A DNA stretch of 64,000 bases from Spinellus fusiger. Its lineage: Eukaryota; Mucoromycota; Mucoromycetes; Mucorales; Phycomycetaceae. Position numbers and translations under genes: made by a program. Shown in pieces: positions 58,703 to 64,000 of the stretch. The notes beneath the pieces are model-generated. The model was not told where the DNA came from, ran no database searches, and saw only the letters and a list, made by a program, of their open reading frames with translations. Within the stretch, counting starts at the first letter, position 1; each line of letters starts with the position of its first letter. The stretch covers positions 124,001 through 188,000 of the forward strand of contig JALLLS010000035.1 in the NCBI GenBank assembly GCA_025094145.1, in the 5' to 3' direction.

Positions 58703-59595
58703 TACAAGCAGTGCAATTGTGCCCCTTGCTGGGAAGTGGATGTCTATGATCCGTAACTGTTGGATCTTCAGTGATCCCAACATCTTGCGGATCGGGCTGT
58801 ACTTGAGGTAGCGGCGACAAGGGACATACACAAAGTCTTATACTGAGGGCCCAGTAGGCTCTTGTAAGGCCCGAACTGTTTGTGCTCTAAGCACTGCTCT
58901 GGCCTTTGCTGTCTTCTTTGGTGGGGAGGCGTTCTTTTTAGCCATGTTGGCATAAGTGACAGTAGCCTTTTCTATGGCATCTGTGGGTTTCACTGTGGGA
59001 ATGGGTGTGGGAGTAGGGGCGGGAGGTGATTTGGGTGCATTATCTGCACTCTTGGCATTGATCTGAGCCTGGAGAGATGTAATAAGGTCATCCTTGACCT
59101 TGACTTGTGCTTCCAATTCCTGGATGCGGAGTCCAATTGTTGCCATTTGTCTCTGAATATCTGACAGAAATGCCATCATCTGCTGGGTGAAGGTATCAGA
59201 CTTTTCTACCTCAGTCATTTGATACTCATAAGTATTTGCACGAGTGCGCTTGGTAAGTAGTCTGGGTTTTCTACTCACGGAGTTAGGAATGATAGTGGCA
59301 GTGATGGCCTCAGACACAGAGGGTCTGACAGGTGCTGGTACATGAGGTTGTTTGATGGTTAGTGGTTAGACAGGATCCGTAGTTGGTGTATCCAATGTGT
59401 ACTGTGTACTATATGGGTAGATGGAAATTGTTGCTGATGGATGGATGTTACTTATGTTGAGTTTTGCAATTTATATTTTGCTCTTTGGGGTAATGTTGAT
59501 TACATGAAATAGCCTTTTCTGTCTATTATAAAGTAAGTAGAATAGATTCTTGTAAGTTTTTGATTTTCACGACCAAAAAATCACCACAATATTTA

Positions 59596-60360
59596 GTCTC
59601 ATGTAATAAATGACTAAACAAAGAATCAATTTTTCTTTATTAAAAAAAGGCATATATATCAGTCTAAGATGTTCATAATAAAATATTCATGGAATAACAC
59701 AATATTTGGAACAGTTGTTCTTTAGATGATTGTCTACATCCTCATTATGAAAATATTGCTCAGTACTTTGTAGTAAAGCATTTATTCTTCACCACAACGG
59801 AGCACCTCCTTGGCATCGCATCCTAATTTTTCCAGAAATTCATTTGGGATCTTCTCCCATCCACTACGTAAGCATCGTTCAAGATGTTTTGAATTGGTTA
59901 TGCTTGTTCAACATGAATTGGTTTTCTTCTCAAGATAAGTCCAGATATGCTCAATTGGGTTAAGATATAGAAATAGACAAAACAATTGCTAGTTTTGAAG
60001 TAAATGACACCTTTTCAGGTCTTCTTGTAGGCATTTTGGATTGAGTTATGCCTTTGTTTTTATACAATAGGACACTCTTGCCCGGTATGCTCTTTGGGAT
60101 GTCGATATTTTCAGAAATCTCTTGATAAGTAGTATGTCTTTTCCATTGACCTATGATCTGAACTCTAATAAATATATTATGCTCTCTCTTTTTGATAGGA
60201 CTATCTTCATGTTCTTGGCTAAGAGTTGGCTGATTTTCATTGACTAAAATCATTTTCTGAAAATTTTATAAAAGAAAAGAAAAAGACTATTATTATATTA
60301 TTTATTCTTCAATAATAATAATAAATGGTTCGCTGTCTACTCATTTATTACATGGGACTA
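59596..60360 (-). mobile_element. Family D Tc1-like element with deleted catalytic core
   Basis: Ends match the 25007-25441 element: GTCTCATGTAATAAATGACT at the left and the complement of CTACTCATTTATTACATGGG ACT at the right. On the minus strand the frame 60253-59960 holds the N-terminal helix-turn-helix (IGQWKRHTTYQEISENI, then MPTRRPEK). Just beyond it, another frame reads PIEHIWTYLEKK through KEVLRCGEE and a stop, the C-terminal end. The two catalytic Asp regions are missing. Confidence 0.8.
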
Positions 60361-61686
60361 CATAAAGTGAGAAAAAGAAAGAATTAGATTTTTTCAAATG
60401 CAGATTTCTTTTTTTAGATTCATACTTTTCTTAATAGTGTTATCACTTTATGAATTCATAAGCTAAAGACATAAAACTATCAATAGATACATAGAAGAAT
60501 GTTGATAATAAATAGCAGTAAGTTTATTGTAAGGACGCTTAGTTACCACTATTAGTCTTTGACATCAATGACGGCCTGGTATCTCCGCCCCATGCTGACA
60601 ATGAGGTTATCTGTTACTTCTTTTGATATTTTGCCCCATTCCAGTATCAGGGCCGCCTCCAACCTCTGTTTAATAGAATGTAACATTATATTTTTCCTAA
60701 AGGTCTTCTTGAGGTGAGCTTACAGATGATCCATTAGATTGAGATTGAGAATTTGCGAAGGCCAGTGAGGAAGAGCTTTCATTCTCTTTGCAGCCTTCTA
60801 TTCACGAGTTTTCTTGCTCGTGTGGGTCTATCATTGTCCTCCTGTAGGTGGTAACTGACTCCAGGTTTCATGAAAGAGAAATAATCGAGTTCATGGAAGT
60901 AGGCATCTCCCAAGACATCGATGTACTTGTTGGAGTTTATCCTACCCTCCACTACGACCAGTCTCCCAACACGTTCCCCACTAAAACAGCCCAATACCAT
61001 CACTCCACCACCTCCAAACTTTTTTGTCTCTAGGACATTCTTAGGCTCGAAAGCCGTACCATGGTGCCTAGTGACTTTGATTACCTTTTCTAGCTTATCG
61101 GTTCGACCCTGGACTCATCGGACCAGACAACCTCTTGCCATTGCTTGGGTGTCAAGTCAACGTGTTCACGGGCCCACTGGAGCCTTGCCTCTATATTTTT
61201 CTTTGACAAAAGAGGCATGACCACTGGACTAAAAGAGTGGAACCCTATCTTATCGAGGTATTTCTTCAAGTTTGGTCTCGAAACCTTGATTGCCCCTTTA
61301 GTCTGATGAGAATCATTGATCAATGTTCTTTTCAACCATCGGAGAGCCCTGTCGTCCATTTTTCTCTTAAGGCCACTCTTGGGAGAAGGAACTACCGAGC
61401 CCGTCTTATTGAAATGCTTCAAGATGTTCTATACAGTGGTAGTGGGCACACATTGAACATGGGAGATGTCTCAACTTGAGTAAATATCATGTTCAGCACC
61501 TGATGAAGAACGGCTGAAAGAATCTCAATGCTGGTATTATTTTTATACATTTCATAGGTTCTGGCGAAGCTGTTAATGGTGTTGGATGAGTCAGAGATTA
61601 TGGAAAAATTATTATGAAGAAAAAAAGAAATAATGTTTATTATTTTTGGTATGAAAATATTTCAATTCTTTCTTTTTCTCACTATA
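60361..61686 (-). mobile_element. Tc1-like transposon, family B, decayed
   Basis: Inverted ends share GTGAGAAAAAGAAAGAATT (near 60368 and, complemented, before 61684). The left end directly abuts the family D element, as if it landed in that element's terminal TA. Minus-strand transposase pieces: 61422-61090 (MKHFNKTGSVVPSPKSGLKR ... EARLQWAREHVDLTPKQW then EVVWSDESRVEPIS), MVLGCFSGERVGRLVVVEGR, HLQEDNDRPTRARK and RRYQAVIDVKD. Stops and frameshifts break it, and the NPIE segment is damaged. Confidence 0.82.
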
Positions 61687-61731
61687 AATAAACTTGTGAT
61701 TTAAATGATAGGAGATACTGGGATTAAGCCT

Positions 61732-62262
61732 TGTCGTGTTCCAACTTCAATCCAAAAACTCTCTATGAATTGGTCAACATGAGTAGTATGCTGTGAGATA
61801 TTAGAATACTCCATGAAAGCTTGAGTACACACAAGTACCATAGTACATCTCTGTATCATCTCACTGATCGGTCGTAACTACAAATGAACCTTCTAAGCTC
61901 AATATACTATCGGTGACTTAATAAGAGCTGCTTTCATCTATAAATCCTTAGTGGATAAAATAAGACCTATCAAAGGCAATTAAAGTGAAGACACATAATT
62001 GATGGCTCTATAATGGTGTGCTTATTCGATGAGCCAACCATAAGAATCCAACATGTAGTTTAACATTAGGTAGAACACCTACACCAACCATACAGTTGCA
62101 TCTATCAATAAGATAGACCATGGACTAATCATTAACTACCAAAAGGTATAATACCACTGAAGGATAAGCACTCACAAAAAGTATAAATAAGGAACCACTC
62201 TTCACTTAATAAAAATCATCTTTGTTCAGTCTCGTTATTTTCTACTTGTCTGAATAATCACA
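61732..62262 (+). mobile_element. Solo LTR, copy 2
   Basis: 531 bp, starts TGTCGTGTTCC and ends TAATCACA (TG...CA). It is flanked by an exact 5-bp duplication AGCCT (61727-61731 and 62263-62267), so it is a clean solo LTR. It shares long stretches with copy 1, including ATCCTTAGTGGATAAAATAA and the TATA/poly(A) region GTATAAATAAGGA...AATAAAAATCAT. No internal retrotransposon sequence is beside it. Confidence 0.9.
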
Positions 62263-62269
62263 AGCCTGT

Positions 62270-62720
62270 ACTTACCAGAAGAGATGAGAGAGGTGGATTG
62301 AGATTCTTTTCAGATACTAAAGGAGTTTCACCAAAGCATAACCACCAAAGTATCTATAATGACATTTTGAAAGATGATAATCAAGTTTGGATTGTAAAAT
62401 TACAGGGGAGTAAGAGAAACCTCTTTCATCAATAGGTACAAGGAAATGGGACTTGCTCTTGCTAAAGACTACGCAGACTAGACTGATGAGCAATAGTGTA
62501 CCATAATATTGCCAGATGAGTCAAAGTACCAACTCATCTCTAACAAAAATCGTAGCAGAATGATACAAAATAAGAAGAAAAGGTTGCCTCTAAATAATGT
62601 AAAGCATACAAAGAGATTTGGTGAGAGCAGTGTAATAGTGTGAGACTTAATTTCTGAAAAAGATATGGGATGGCCATGTTCAGTGAAGAGCAGCATCAAT
62701 GTTTTATAAATCTTAATGTC
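62270..62720 (+). pseudogene. Tc1-like transposase fragment
   Basis: Reads with interruptions as MGLALAKDYAD, then LPDESKYQLISNKNRSRMIQ, NKKKRLPLNNVKHTKRFGES and SVIV, matching the first catalytic Asp (here PDES in place of SDES) and the following GGxSVMVWG region of Tc1 transposases. The ends are not visible. It cannot be placed in one of the other families with confidence. Confidence 0.6.
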
Positions 62721-62812
62721 TCTAATGTACGTTTAATGTATGTTTTTCACAAAAACAACTAGAATGACATTATACAATAGAGCGAAAGAATAAAAAGTTT
62801 TAAGTTTTTTTA

Positions 62813-63403
62813 ATACTGTTGCAAGCTACTGATCAAGCTATTTATATTCAGTACCTTGTTATAAAGATATCTGCTGATAGCTCACTTGTTGAGGCTACTG
62901 ATAGGTGTATTGAGCAGGAACATCAATATTGCCATAGATTACAAAGAATTCTCCTACAGCAGACGCTTTGTCTTTACCTTTCCTCTGATTCCTCCTCTAC
63001 TACTCATTCTTGGCTCATTCAGTAAAGCCAGAAGCTGTTGGTATTGGTACTATACCTGTGTTCTTAGGATTGTCCGAGTTAATTTAAGTATCCTTTGTTG
63101 AATTTCGAATTGGCACAGGATGACAGCCATCTTTCTGGTGTTCTGTTTTCCTTACCGACTACATGGCCTTTTGAATGTCTTATTCTGTATCATCAATTAC
63201 TTTCATTTCCACTCACTTGAATCCTTATTCATTTTTATCTTTCTGTTTCTTTTTCCTGGCCTTTTCTCTCTCTTCAATTTTGTATCTGAAATATTTTTAT
63301 GTTTATTCTTAATTATTCAAAATCTTTCATGAGTGGCTATCAGGTCCAATGCACTAATAAAATATAAAAGCACCCGAGAATATATAAGACAATTTGAACT
63401 GTA
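62813..63403 (+). mobile_element. LINE family 1, 3' fragment
   Basis: The frame at 62819 reads QATDQAIYIQY ... SSLVEATDRCIEQEHQYCHR, matching the C-terminus of LINE 1 ORF2 at 7548-7267 (QAIDRAMSTRD ... GSLIIEAADGCVERERQRCH). The 3' untranslated region follows, ending AATTTGAACTGTA at 63403. It is a 5'-truncated insertion, the usual product of LINE retrotransposition. Confidence 0.85.
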
Positions 63404-64000
63404 CATTATTTTGTTTGAAATTCAAAGAGAAAACCCGAATAGATATGACGGTCTACATAATTAGATTAATTTTTTATAATTCCGGAATATATATTAAAAT
63501 AGTGTATTAATGCTCTATATAATTCTTGTGATTTTTCAATAGAACAGACGTTCATTATAGTTGAAGATCATATAATTTTTTTTCTGTCATTAGATGTTAA
63601 AGGTTAAATGTTTTCAATTATAAATAAATATAACTGTCATAAAGTATGGTTAAATAAACATAAGCAAAACTTTCTATAAGCTGTACATATAATAGCTTTT
63701 ACATCAAGATAAATTGAGAAATGAAATGTTTCTTTATAGGCCAAGCATTACTGTCACAAAACCTTCTATTCTAAAAACTGGGGTTACACTGTGGTGTATT
63801 ATATTCACAGAAAGCTCATTTGACATGAATACTCTTGATTTCAACAACTGACTGATATCTCTATCTCATTATTACATTAATGCCTTATATAATATATTTG
63901 GTTAATTACCTCCTATTTCAGAACTAAGAAGGTTTCAATTATTCACAGTATTCAAAGATAAGATATGACGAAAGTACGCACTGTTTTTATTATAATCACT
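63404..64000. other. A+T-rich end of the window
   Basis: Nothing recognisable. Confidence 0.5.

Larger units (their letters stand above)
56955..59475 (-). pseudogene. LINE 1 ORF1 (coiled-coil, RNA-binding type), interrupted
   Basis: The open part 59317-58838 has a basic start (SRKPRLLTKRTRANTYEYQM), a coiled coil (FLSDIQRQMATIGLRIQELE) and a Pro-rich linker (SPPAPTPTPIPTVKP), then ATVTYANMAKKNASPPKK. After an in-frame TAA near 58855 come RKMLGSLKIQQLRIIDIHFP and GTIALLV; the Tc1 element lies here. Beyond it HGSFKQELEEKLEKS, one TAG, and IKPQANFDLVAATVIADPKL lead to the end at 56955. With the transposon and one TA removed the frame is continuous, apart from these two stops and one more further upstream. 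The family role is packaging the LINE RNA. Confidence 0.8.
56660..59480 (-). mobile_element. ORF1-only half-LINE, copy 2, split by a Tc1-like element
   Basis: The minus strand carries ORF1 (about 59475-56955) followed straight away by the LINE 1 3' tail ending at 56660 (TTTGAACTGTAA). There is no RT between them, exactly as in the copy at 230-842, with the same junction sequence (GGTCTATTGAAAGC). A family A Tc1 element (57371-58702) interrupts ORF1. The 5' limit is approximate. Confidence 0.8.

Overview
The window looks like a transposon-dense, A+T-rich stretch of a Mucoromycota (Mucorales-type) fungal genome. That assignment is my inference. It rests on short introns of about 50-70 bp, GPI-type secreted aspartic proteases, abundant Tc1/mariner elements, LINE ORF1 proteins of the mucoralean kind and, above all, several Fanzor (eukaryotic TnpB-like) genes. 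No rRNA, tRNA or CRISPR array was recognised.

Only four genes look intact: two secreted aspartic proteases of the pepsin/yapsin type (4768-6347 and 13794-15322, each with one intron that splits the catalytic DTGS codon), a Ser-rich protein of unknown function (22353-23075), and a minus-strand protein with possible WWE-like modules (47454-48320). A third aspartic protease (20290-21610) is a wreck. A decayed multi-exon gene of unknown kind may lie at 44850-45520 on the minus strand.

The rest is mobile DNA in layers. LINE family 1: an RT-bearing copy (6711-10035), a 3' fragment (62813-63403) and two ORF1-only copies that end in the same 3' tail (230-842 and 56660-59480). LINE family 2: one internally deleted copy (31024-36224). 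Tc1/mariner-type elements fall into several families, most with both ends and TA target sites visible: 10036-11370 and 57371-58702 (A); 11373-11935, 27460-28455 and 60361-61686 (B); 16526-17872; 51661-52999; 54970-56296; 25007-25441 and 59596-60360 (D); 31457-33119; and a non-autonomous family with CACACCC ends (24335-26092, 28464-29667, 39807-40839, 42814-44012). Two solo LTRs lie at 53006-53533 and 61732-62262. A 22-bp minisatellite lies at 23598-23926.

The most interesting content is a Fanzor graveyard. Fanzor A (18195-19887) keeps all three RuvC acidic residues and a zinc ribbon but carries nonsense codons. Fanzor B (30772-38560) is split by LINE 2, which is itself split by a Tc1-like element, and its right end resembles that of the CACACCC family. 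Fanzor C (41311-42340) has lost its catalytic middle. A further exon-sized fragment lies at 42395-42486. Fanzors are RNA-guided nucleases descended from TnpB and are known to travel inside DNA transposons.
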